From: UMGS1901 sp934122115
GTDB taxonomy: Bacteria > Bacillota > Clostridia > TANB77 > CAG-508
DNA: 64,000 bases
Reading direction: 5' to 3'
Assembly (NCBI GenBank): GCA_934122115.1
Contig: CAKOVU010000002.1
Coordinates: forward strand, 138,784 to 202,783
The notes under the pieces were generated by a model. The model did not search any database. It was given only the letters and a program-made list of their open reading frames with translations, and was not told the origin of the DNA. Of the stretch, positions 46,963 to 53,804 are shown in pieces (within the stretch, counting starts at the first letter, position 1; each line of letters opens with the position of its first letter). A program made the translations under genes and the position numbers.

Positions 46963-47781
46963 GTGAGTGAAAAAATAACAGTTTTAATTTCAGACGACAA
47001 CAGAGAATTTGCCAATACTCTAGCAAAATACCTAGAGGAAGATGAACAGATTGAAGTAATAGGAATGGCAAAGGACGGAGAAGAAGCTCTAACAATGATA
47101 GAATCATTAAAACCCAATGTAGTATTATTAGATGTAATTATGCCGCACTTAGATGGACTAGGAGTTCTAGAAAAATTAAATTCAATGAATATAGAAAAGA
47201 TGCCAATATGTATCATGCTATCAGCTGTAGGGCAAGACAAAATAACGCAAAAAGCAATAACCTTAGGAGCACAATATTATGTGGTAAAACCTTTTGATAT
47301 ACAGGTTTTAATACACAGAATTAAGGAACTTAAAAATTATCAGCCAGCACCTAACAAAGGAAACTTTATATTGAAAGAAAATAAGGCTCAATATATAGAT
47401 ATTCCTAGAACAGAGAAGAAAAAGGAAGATAGCCTAGAAGCATTAGTAACAAACGTAATACATGAAATAGGTGTGCCAGCACATATAAAAGGCTATCAAT
47501 ATTTAAGAGAAGCCATTATGATGGTAGTAAACGATATAGACGTAATAAACCAAATTACAAAACAATTATATCCTGATATAGCTCAAAAATACAGAACAAC
47601 ACCAAGTAGAGTGGAAAGAGCAATACGCCATGCAATAGAAGTTGCATGGGGAAGAGGTCAACCAGATGTGGTAGAGAATATATTTGGATATACAGTATCT
47701 GCAAGTAAAGGCAAGCCAACGAATAGCGAGTTTATTGCAATGATAGCTGACAAGCTAAGGCTAGAAATAAAAACTGCATAA
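46963..47781 (+). CDS. spo0A: Sporulation master regulator Spo0A
   Basis: 272 aa, GTG start after AGGGGG. Receiver domain with ISDDNREF, phospho-Asp in VVLLDVIMPHLDG and Lys in YYVVKPFD; the Spo0A_C effector domain with the recognition helix region SRVERAIRHAIEVAW. Phosphorylated Spo0A starts sporulation. Its usual clostridial neighbour spoIVB is not upstream. Confidence 0.98.
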   Translation: MSEKITVLISDDNREFANTLAKYLEEDEQIEVIGMAKDGEEALTMIESLKPNVVLLDVIMPHLDGLGVLEKLNSMNIEKMPICIMLSAVGQDKITQKAITLGAQYYVVKPFDIQVLIHRIKELKNYQPAPNKGNFILKENKAQYIDIPRTEKKKEDSLEALVTNVIHEIGVPAHIKGYQYLREAIMMVVNDIDVINQITKQLYPDIAQKYRTTPSRVERAIRHAIEVAWGRGQPDVVENIFGYTVSASKGKPTNSEFIAMIADKLRLEIKTA

Positions 47782-47788
47782 ACAATTA

Positions 47789-47812
47789 CCCCAACACACT
47801 ATTGTGTTGGGG
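47789..47812 (+). terminator. Terminator after spo0A
   Basis: CCCCAACACA, loop CTAT, TGTGTTGGGG, the most G+C-rich stem in the area; short T-rich tail. Confidence 0.8.
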
Positions 47813-47852
47813 TCTTATAATTTCAAACGCAATTAATAAAATTGTGAAATAT

Positions 47853-47975
47853 ATGGTAGAAATACAAGCATTAATCGCAACAATATACATATTATATTAT
47901 TCATTAATTGGAGTAACTATCATAGCGATTGCCTTGATTATAGCATTAGCAGTAATTTTGAGCAAAAGCGAATAA
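47853..47975 (+). CDS. Small hydrophobic protein, candidate type I toxin
   Basis: 40 codons: a short polar start (MVEIQALIATIY) followed by a single long hydrophobic helix and a charged end (SKSE). An in-frame GTG sits at 47844. No good ribosome site, as in several translation-controlled type I toxins. It ends 8 bp before a two-way terminator that it shares with a convergent small RNA. Function inferred only from this layout. Confidence 0.45.
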   Translation: MVEIQALIATIYILYYSLIGVTIIAIALIIALAVILSKSE

Positions 47976-47982
47976 ACTAATA

Positions 47983-48023
47983 AAAAAACACATCTGTAAC
48001 TTGCCCAGTTAGGTGTGTTTTTT
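47983..48023 (+). terminator. Bidirectional terminator of the candidate toxin and antisense RNA
   Basis: AAAAAACACA (47983-47992) pairs with TGTGTTTTTT (48014-48023); inner TAACT/AGTTA. T-runs on both strands. Confidence 0.82.
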
Positions 48024-48068
48024 AATACATATTACTGGCAAACCACGTTTGTGGTTTCTCCATTTCCT
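47983..48068 (-). ncRNA. Candidate antisense/small RNA convergent to the hydrophobic ORF
   Basis: A consensus minus-strand promoter (TTGACA 48098-48103, 17 bp, TATAAT 48075-48080) would start RNA near 48068. The ~85-nt product holds a stem (AAACCAC/GTGGTTT, 48040-48057) and ends at the shared terminator. No ORF of note. This matches antitoxin RNAs of clostridial and Bacillus type I systems. Confidence 0.6.
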
Positions 48069-48074
48069 ATAATC

Positions 48075-48103
48075 ATTATACACATATAAAGTAAAGTTGT
48101 CAA
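48075..48103 (-). promoter_or_regulatory. Consensus minus-strand sigma-A promoter
   Basis: TTGACA with exactly 17 bp to TATAAT, the best consensus promoter in the window, yet with no protein gene behind it. Confidence 0.85.
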
Positions 48104-48128
48104 ATGATTTTTGTGAACTGTTTTAAAA

Positions 48129-48608
48129 TTGAATAAACAAGTTATTATAAAAGAGGTTGGATTAAATGATTTTCAGGCTGTGCATGAATTAATTATGCAG
48201 GTACATAAATTACATGTGATTAAAAGGAAAGATGTATATAAAGATGTAGACCCTATGAATTTTGAAGAATTTAAAACTGAATTGTTAAATAGTAATAATA
48301 TATACTTAGTTGCTGAGTTTGAAAATAAAATTGTAGGTATTTGTTTCTCTCAAATAAAAGAGATATCAGATAATAGAATTTTAAAGAATAATAAAATTTT
48401 ACATATTCAAAATCTTTGTGTTGATAAAAATTATCAAAAAAAGGGAATTGGAAAGAAATTATATAATGCAGTTGTACAAGTAGCTAAAGAAAAAAGTGTA
48501 GATAGTATAGAATTAATGGTGTGGGGATTTAACAAGAATGCTATAAAATTTTATCAAAATTTAGGTATGAATATTAAGAATCTTAAATTTGAACAAAAAA
48601 TCCAATAG
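48129..48608 (+). CDS. GNAT family N-acetyltransferase
   Basis: 159 aa. The acetyl-CoA loop is visible (LHIQNLCVDKNYQKKGIGKKL, shown here in two parts: LHIQNLCVDKNY and QKKGIGKKL) and the C-terminal AIKFYQNLGM typical of GNAT. It begins with TTG and lacks a clear ribosome site, so the start could be lost or different. Substrate unknown. Confidence 0.8.
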   Translation: MNKQVIIKEVGLNDFQAVHELIMQVHKLHVIKRKDVYKDVDPMNFEEFKTELLNSNNIYLVAEFENKIVGICFSQIKEISDNRILKNNKILHIQNLCVDKNYQKKGIGKKLYNAVVQVAKEKSVDSIELMVWGFNKNAIKFYQNLGMNIKNLKFEQKIQ

Positions 48609-48623
48609 CTATATTGCAACCTT

Positions 48624-49152
48624 ATGTACAAACTATATCAAAATTATGTAAATACGCATAAGATAATATTAGTAGTGCAAAAAATGGCAGATGTAAAATT
48701 GAGCAATATAGCTAATGTAACAGAAAATTATGATTCTATACCAACAACACTTACTTCTAAAGCTGTTATAACTGATATGATAGCTGGATTAACTATTGTT
48801 AAGGTTGTAGATAAGCAAAATTGGGCAAGTGGAAACTTAACATATACAATCACAATTACAAACGGAGCTGAAAATGCATTTGAAAATCCAACAATTACCA
48901 ACATTTTGTATCCAGCTCTAATTAAGTTAGTTGAAAATTCTGTAATTACCTTTCAAGTGCAGAAGGTGTAGTAATTTTTGGAAGATACTAGAGAATATAG
49001 CAATTGTAGAAAGTAAAGGGGAAATATATAAAAGTAATAAGGTAGAAGTTTATAATAAGTGCTATCATAAAAAGTGTAAATCTAAAGTGATATACTATGA
49101 TGAAAATTGTTATTATAAATATAAAAATAAAATAATAAGTATATTTATGTAA
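48624..49152 (+). pseudogene. Decayed DUF11-type surface protein fragment
   Basis: The frame 48624-48971 contains one DUF11-like unit (GNLTYTITITNGAENAF, ENPTITNIL), common in large surface proteins. Its natural continuation (NYLSSAEGVVIFGRY) is in the next frame, and a further short Lys/Tyr-rich frame runs to 49152, so the reading is broken more than once. No start signals. A remnant of a larger gene. Confidence 0.6.
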
Positions 49153-49337
49153 AAAATATTACAAAATTTTAGTCTATTAAATCTTTCATCAGGTTAATTA
49201 TATTGTTTAATAGCAAGAAAAACAACATAATCGAATATGTCGACTTTCTTGTTTACAACTATTCATTTATAAACACTAATTAGGAAAGGTAACATAAAAT
49301 TCTTTAAAAGAAATTTAATAAAAAATGAAAATAATAC
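49153..49337. other. Intergenic DNA without recognisable gene
   Basis: A+T-rich. Only a weak inverted pair is seen (CAAGAAA and TTTCTTG around 49215-49255). Confidence 0.5.
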
Positions 49338-49399
49338 TTGTAATAAATAAAACGAATTGCTATATGAATATTAATTGAAAAATAACATAACGTTTTATT
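49338..49399 (+). promoter_or_regulatory. Outer promoter-like sequence and stem, locus D
   Basis: TTGTAA (49338-49343), 17 bp, TATATG (49361-49366). AATAAAACG (49346-49354) pairs with CGTTTTATT (49391-49399), the D version of the insulating stem. Confidence 0.5.
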
Positions 49400-49401
49400 A
49401 T

Positions 49402-49426
49402 TTCTTTAAGTTATATACTTAAAGAA
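49402..49426 (+). repeat. Left recombination-type site, locus D
   Basis: TTCTTTAAG, spacer TTATATA, CTTAAAGAA; the same spacer as locus C. Confidence 0.75.
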
Positions 49427-49440
49427 GCTATATATCGAAA

Positions 49441-49469
49441 ATTATATTACTAAAGTCATTATATTTCAA
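49441..49469 (-). promoter_or_regulatory. Leftward sigma-A promoter inside segment D
   Basis: Minus strand TTGAAA (49464-49469), 17-bp spacer, TATAAT (49441-49446). Confidence 0.8.
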
Positions 49470-49591
49470 GCAAAAAATAGAAAAAGTAATTTTTCTATTT
49501 TTAACTTATTGGAAACACTTTTGAAAAAATACTAAATCTCTGAAAGTTAGTTGTTTCAAAAGCTAGGACGATATTTTTTTAGAAAATTCAC

Positions 49592-49616
49592 TTCGTTAAG
49601 TATATAACTTAAGGAA
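49592..49616 (+). repeat. Right recombination-type site, locus D
   Basis: TTCGTTAAG, spacer TATATAA, CTTAAGGAA; spacer is the reverse complement of the left one. Confidence 0.75.
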
Positions 49617-49671
49617 AAGAGGAATAATAAAATAAATCCTAGGAACAAAGGAAAAAGAAAGGAGAAAATGT

Positions 49672-51006
49672 ATGAAAAAAGAAAAAAATAAAAAGTATGA
49701 GGTAGGTATTACATTAATAGCATTAGTGGTAACCGTAGTAGTGTTAATAATTATAGCTGGAGTAACTTTAAGCCTAACAATAGGTAATGGAGGAATAATG
49801 AAAAGAGCAAAAACAGCTGTAAATGATTATGCCTCTCAAGACACAAAGGAAGAAAAACACTTTAACGATTTAGCGGATTGGGTTGATAAAAATGGGAATG
49901 AAAGTGGAATAGCAAAAGTTCCAGTTAATACTAAAACTGAAGAAAATGGAACAATAAATGGGAAAAAACCTGGAACCAATAATCCAGTAATTCCTGGAGG
50001 ATATACTCCAATAGACGCAGGAGATGCAAAATGGGGAGATGGAGGTTCTGCTCCAGCTCAAAGTTCAATAGATAATGGATTAGTAATAAAAGATGATAAT
50101 AATAATGAATGGGTGTGGATTCCAGTGGAAGCAAGTGTGCTTTCAAGTATGTATGTAACTTCAAATGATGGAATAGCCTTATCAGGAGACGTTGGAGTAG
50201 CAACAAATTTATATACAAAAACAACAACAATAGGGAAAAATGGAGATACAACAACTATAACGAGAGGTATGCCTAATACAATGGACAAAAGAGAGCCGGA
50301 TATTGTAATAGACGGGGATAAAGATGAAACATATTATAAAACGGTATTGGGGTTTGAGAGTTCGGAGGCAATGGCAGAAGCATTTACAGCAGATTATGCA
50401 AATATGATAGCAAGTATCGAAAAGTATGGAGGATTTTATATCGGAAGATATGAGTTATCAAATGAAGGAGTACAAAAAGAAAAAGCAACATTGACCAATA
50501 AAAATTGGTATGAATTATATAAAAAATGTATGACATTAAATGCAAGTGGAAAAGTAGAAACCAAAATGATATGGGGAATACAGTGGGATTTAACATGTGA
50601 TTTTATATCTAAAAAAGGAGAACAAAAAAGTATAACTAATTCTACAACATGGGGAAATTATAAAAATAGTACAGGGAATGCAGCAGTAATGGATGGAGAA
50701 ACAAAAAAATACGGAAGTAAGCAAGTAACAGGATATAGTGAATATTGGAAAGCAAATAATATATACGACCTAGCTGGAAACTGTAGTGAATGGAGCCAAG
50801 AAGCAGGAAGAAACGATTTCCGCATGTACAGAGGCGCTAGTTGTTATAATAGTGATGGCACAAGTGGCTCAGCGTCTTCTGACGGGCATAGAAATATGCG
50901 TAACAACAGCGGCATTGGTGGCATTGGTGGCATTGTTGCTAGCACTCTACGGTACTCGACCTACTTTAATAGTAAAATAGAAAGAGATATCGGAAAGTTT
51001 GTGTAA
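49672..51006 (+). CDS. Pilin-like surface protein D with C-type-lectin/FGE-fold hypervariable C-terminus
   Basis: 444 aa, a paralogue of protein C. Prepilin-like N-terminus (VGITLIALVVTVVVLIII), stalk, linker with NGKKPGTNNPVIPGGYTP, then the FGE/C-type-lectin-like domain (KYGGFYIGRYELSN, AGNCSEWSQEA). The last ~55 residues (RGASCYNSDG... IGGIGGIVAS) are encoded largely by NNC/NNT codons and are ~50% G+C by hand count (70 of 140 bases at 50821-50960). It begins after AAGGAG. The leader is invertible segment D. An ISL3 remnant follows the stop. Confidence 0.85.
   Translation: MKKEKNKKYEVGITLIALVVTVVVLIIIAGVTLSLTIGNGGIMKRAKTAVNDYASQDTKEEKHFNDLADWVDKNGNESGIAKVPVNTKTEENGTINGKKPGTNNPVIPGGYTPIDAGDAKWGDGGSAPAQSSIDNGLVIKDDNNNEWVWIPVEASVLSSMYVTSNDGIALSGDVGVATNLYTKTTTIGKNGDTTTITRGMPNTMDKREPDIVIDGDKDETYYKTVLGFESSEAMAEAFTADYANMIASIEKYGGFYIGRYELSNEGVQKEKATLTNKNWYELYKKCMTLNASGKVETKMIWGIQWDLTCDFISKKGEQKSITNSTTWGNYKNSTGNAAVMDGETKKYGSKQVTGYSEYWKANNIYDLAGNCSEWSQEAGRNDFRMYRGASCYNSDGTSGSASSDGHRNMRNNSGIGGIGGIVASTLRYSTYFNSKIERDIGKFV
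50812..50970 (+). other. Candidate DGR variable region, gene D
   Basis: Compared with gene C it keeps a frame of shared bases (GCG TCT, TCG, TTT AAT) while intervening AAY-type codons differ. It includes three near-identical GGCATTGGT units. No template repeat in the window. Confidence 0.68.
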
Positions 51007-51048
51007 AATATAAACTCTTATGATATTGTAGATCTTGTCAATATTAGT

Positions 51049-51562
51049 GGTTCTTTGTCAAGTTAGTTGGCATGCAAAATAATATCTGATAAAATATCCT
51101 TCGTATAAAATACGGAGGATAAAATATTGGAATTAAATGAATTAATAAATGAATTAGACCCAAAATTGATAGTGATGAAAAAAGAAATTATAGACGGAAT
51201 AATGTATATATATTGTGATACGCAAAAGCAAAAAACAAAATGCAAATATTGTGGTTAGGAAAGTGAGAGCGTGCACAGTACATACAAGAGGACAATTTCA
51301 GATTTACCAATTCAAAATATCAACATACAACATTTGCAGAGCCTTTAGGATTCATATAAGACAATGCAATCAGAACTAAAAGATTAGATAATTATATAAA
51401 TAAAATAGGATTAAAAACAAGTTCAAAAGATGCAGAGAGACAAGTAAAAGCTTAGAGGAGTATTTAAAAAGTTATAAAAAGAATAATGTATGGTAGATGC
51501 AGTTTTGATTTACTACGACTAAGAATCTTAGTAAAAATCAACTAACTTGATGAAGAGCTGCC
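51049..51562 (+). mobile_element. ISL3-family insertion sequence remnant
   Basis: Terminal repeats: the left TTCTTTGTCAAGTTAGTTG (51051 onward) matches the reverse complement of the right end (CTCTTCATCAAGTTAGTTG) ending at 51562. Inside, frames show a transposase zinc finger (CKYCG) and VHSTYKRTISDLPIQ-like sequence, interrupted by stops and deletions. Confidence 0.78.
51127..51480 (+). pseudogene. ISL3-type transposase pseudogene
   Basis: It starts near ATATTGGAATTAAATG with ELNELINELDPKLIV, continues to YCDTQKQKTKCKYCG and a TAG, then ESERVHSTYKRTISDLPIQN and, after a deletion, FAEPLGFI and RTKRLDNYINKIGL. Several in-frame stops; inactive. Confidence 0.78.
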
Positions 51563-51745
51563 ATATAATACAATACCTATGAATATAACATCAGTAGACA
51601 TTTAATATCTGCATAATTAAAATGATCGGCAATCTATTGGTGAAATAAATGTATAGGTGAGAAAAGGTTAATTATAGTTAAAAAGGTATAATACAACCTC
51701 TATATGAATACACTTAAACAAAAGTATTCATATGGGGGTCTTTCA
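51563..51745. other. Intergenic region before spoIIID
   Basis: A TATAAT at 51687-51692 is the only promoter-like element; the -35 is poor. No gene seen. Confidence 0.4.
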
Positions 51746-52015
51746 ATGAAAGGAATTTCAATAGAAGAACGTGCGGTAATATTGGCACATTATATAATAG
51801 ATACAAAAGATACTGTAAGAGGTGCTGCTAAGCAATACGGGATAAGTAAGAGCACAGTACATAAAGACGTATCTGAACGATTATTAAAGATAAATCCTGC
51901 GTTAGCTTCTGAGGTGAGAATAATTTTAGATGAAAATAAAGCGGAGAGACATATTAGAGGAGGGTTAGCAACGAAGTATAAATATAACCATCTAAAAGAT
52001 AAAGAAGTAAGTTAA
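51746..52015 (+). CDS. spoIIID: Stage III sporulation regulator SpoIIID
   Basis: Mother-cell DNA-binding protein that tunes sigma-E and sigma-K regulons. 89 aa with a helix-turn-helix (GAAKQYGISKSTVHKDV) and a basic tail. An in-frame ATG at 51704 exists, but ATG 51746 follows GGGGG and gives the usual MKGISIEERAV start. Confidence 0.96.
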   Translation: MKGISIEERAVILAHYIIDTKDTVRGAAKQYGISKSTVHKDVSERLLKINPALASEVRIILDENKAERHIRGGLATKYKYNHLKDKEVS

Positions 52016-52033
52016 ATAACAAAATAACAAAAG

Positions 52034-52073
52034 TATACCTATATACATAAAATATGTATATAGGTATATTTTT
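52034..52073 (+). terminator. Terminator after spoIIID
   Basis: Perfect 15-bp stem (TATACCTATATACAT and its complement 52054-52068), followed by five Ts. Confidence 0.88.
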
Positions 52074-52112
52074 GTGGTAAACAGATTCAGAAAAAATAAA
52101 GAAGGTGAAAGT

Positions 52113-52937
52113 GTGGAAAAGATAAAGATAGGAGATATAGTAACTAGGAACTCAGATAACAATAATATATTATTTTATGTAGAGGATATTATAAAATCTA
52201 GAGGGATGATGCCAGTAGCAATATTAAAAGGAGTAACTATAAGAATAGAAGTAAGTTCCTCATTAGAAGATATAAGGCTAGAAAACAAGAGTATAGTAAA
52301 AAGTGAAATACAGAAATTCGATAATAATATAGACAGTAGAGCCAGAAGATTACTGGAATATTATAATCAGAAAAGTGAAAGCAGAAAAATATTTAGTGAT
52401 AATAATTGTTTGATAATGCACTTGGATGGTGATAGAAAGTATGCGGAAAAATCAGCAAGAATTTATGATAGATTTCGACTGCAAGCAATTGTAAAGAATA
52501 TAAAAGAAAACAGGCAACCGTTTGAAATTAGAAATTTATTAAACAAGTATAATCCTGATATAGTAGTTATAACTGGTCATGATGGAATGATAAAAAAGGG
52601 ATATAGGTATAATGATATTTACAATTACAGAAATTCCAAATATTTTGTAAAAACTGTACAAGAGATAAGAAATTGGGAACAAGGGGAAAATAGGATTGCT
52701 GTTTTTGCAGGAGCCTGCCAAAGTTATTATGAAGCAATAATAGGTGCTGGAGCAAATTTTGCTTCATCGCCAGCAAGAATATTAATAGATTTTATGGATC
52801 CTATAATTGTAGCCCAAAGGATTGCTAATACTCCAGAAACTCAATATTTAAGGATAGAAGATATTAAAGAAAATTTAAGAGATGGAGAAAGAGGAATTAG
52901 TGGAATAGGAAGTTTTGGAAAATTAGAATTGGGATAA
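52113..52937 (+). CDS. yabG: Sporulation-specific protease YabG
   Basis: Processes spore coat or germination proteins. 274 aa from GTG 52113, which follows GAAGGTG; the GTG at 52074 lies in the terminator tail. Family blocks: LIMHLDGDRKYAEKSARIY, VVITGHDGMIKK and AVFAGACQSYYEAIIGAGANFASSP split over residues ~105-240, with conserved His and Cys. Confidence 0.94.
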   Translation: MEKIKIGDIVTRNSDNNNILFYVEDIIKSRGMMPVAILKGVTIRIEVSSSLEDIRLENKSIVKSEIQKFDNNIDSRARRLLEYYNQKSESRKIFSDNNCLIMHLDGDRKYAEKSARIYDRFRLQAIVKNIKENRQPFEIRNLLNKYNPDIVVITGHDGMIKKGYRYNDIYNYRNSKYFVKTVQEIRNWEQGENRIAVFAGACQSYYEAIIGAGANFASSPARILIDFMDPIIVAQRIANTPETQYLRIEDIKENLRDGERGISGIGSFGKLELG

Positions 52938-52942
52938 AAAAT

Positions 52943-52985
52943 AACATTATAAACTGTACTATAAAATATAGTTGTTTATAATGTT
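52943..52985 (+). terminator. Hairpin after yabG
   Basis: AACATTATAAAC (52943-52954) pairs with GTTTATAATGTT (52974-52985); inner TACTAT/ATAG pairing; short T-rich tail. Confidence 0.65.
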
Positions 52986-52996
52986 GTTTAAATAAT

Positions 52997-53073
52997 TGGT
53001 AGCGATGAGTGGATTCGAACCGCTGACCTAACGGGTATGAACCGTTTGCTCTAGCCAACTGAGCTACATCGCC
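52997..53073 (-). tRNA. tRNA-Met (CAT)
   Basis: Cloverleaf on the minus strand: acceptor GGCGATG with CATCGCT, anticodon loop with CAT, T-arm GTTCGAATC, encoded CCA. It could be elongator Met or, if lysidine-modified, Ile2; no adjacent evidence decides. Confidence 0.93.
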
Positions 53074-53129
53074 ATAACTTAAGACAAGTATTATTATAAG
53101 TGGAAAAATTAATTTTGTCAAGCAAAATA

Positions 53130-53162
53130 TTATAAAAAACTGGAGAATCCAGTTTTTTATAA
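53130..53162 (-). terminator. Bidirectional terminator-like stem
   Basis: TTATAAAAAACTGG, loop AGAAT, CCAGTTTTTTATAA: a 14-bp perfect stem. On the minus strand it ends the gene at 53168. Confidence 0.85.
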
Positions 53163-53167
53163 TAAAA

Positions 53168-53440
53168 TTAATCTATTGAACGTTCGTCATCTTTGTCTTT
53201 TGCAGATACTCTTTTCTTTGAAGATGATACAGTCTTACTAGAAACTTTAGAAACTTTAAAAGGATTAGATTTCTTATTTTTTGAATCATCATAATTTACT
53301 GCAGACTCTGAACGTGCTAGAGCTAATGCAGCGGTACCATCAATATTTTTTAAACTTTTTATTAATTCTTCTGGTAAAATTGAATTTTTACTAGATTCAT
53401 CATTGCCAAAGAATTTTTTTAAACTATCTTTAAAACTCAT
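53168..53440 (-). CDS. Hypothetical Ser/Lys-rich protein
   Basis: 90 aa, hydrophilic: an N-terminal amphipathic helix (FKDSLKKFFGND), then ILPEELIKSLKNIDGTAALALARSE and a Ser/Lys-rich tail. No signal or membrane segment. The ylbJ neighbourhood suggests a spore link, but the function is unknown. Confidence 0.55.
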   Translation of the reverse strand: MSFKDSLKKFFGNDESSKNSILPEELIKSLKNIDGTAALALARSESAVNYDDSKNKKSNPFKVSKVSSKTVSSSKKRVSAKDKDDERSID

Positions 53441-53533
53441 AATATCTATTCTTAAACTAAATTAAGAATTATACCTCCAATAAAAAATAAATACTATGTA
53501 CATTTTAACACAAAAAGCTTAAAAAAGCAATAA

Positions 53534-53788
53534 TTATTCAATTTTCCTTGATGAAGTTCTAGAGGTATCATTGCTTGATGTTAATTTTTCATATTCCTTA
53601 CATTTAATTTTATACTCCATCTGTTGGCTTAAATAGCGATAATACATATATGCTTGTTCATATTGCATTATAGGATTAAACATTCCGTTAGTATCCATCG
53701 GATTAGGCGTAGAATCCGTATTCATATTTTCAAATCCATAATAAGGTGGTACACCATATGTACCCATATTAAAATAATCTTTATCCAT
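53534..53788 (-). CDS. Small Tyr/Met/Asn-rich protein, possible spore coat component
   Basis: 84 aa starting MDKDYFNMGTYGVPPYYG after GGAGG; the upstream in-frame ATG at 53830 overlaps ylbJ and is not used. Composition (Tyr, Asn, Met, Pro in the N-terminal half; helix QYEQAYMYYRYLSQQMEYK) resembles small coat proteins. It lies 17 bp after ylbJ. Role inferred from composition and position. Confidence 0.6.
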   Translation of the reverse strand: MDKDYFNMGTYGVPPYYGFENMNTDSTPNPMDTNGMFNPIMQYEQAYMYYRYLSQQMEYKIKCKEYEKLTSSNDTSRTSSRKIE

Positions 53789-53804
53789 ATACAATCCTCC
53801 ATTT

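Larger units (their letters stand above)
49402..49616. other. Putative invertible promoter segment, locus D
   Basis: Inverted sites 190 bp apart. It contains a leftward promoter (49441-49469) and a perfect 13-bp stem (AAAAATAGAAAAA 49473-49485 with TTTTTCTATTTTT 49490-49502). After inversion the -10 would be near 49572-49577, ~95 bp before the gene at 49672. Confidence 0.77.

Noticed and set aside
10215..49616. The eight TTCGTTAAG-type palindromes as a CRISPR array or dispersed REP element
   Set aside because: They occur only in pairs at four gene leaders, in inverted orientation and at fixed spacing, without spacer-repeat alternation or cas genes.
50786..50980. Plus-strand 64-codon frame overlapping the end of gene D
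   Set aside because: An alternate frame of the G+C-rich variable region; frames stay open there because of base composition, not coding.
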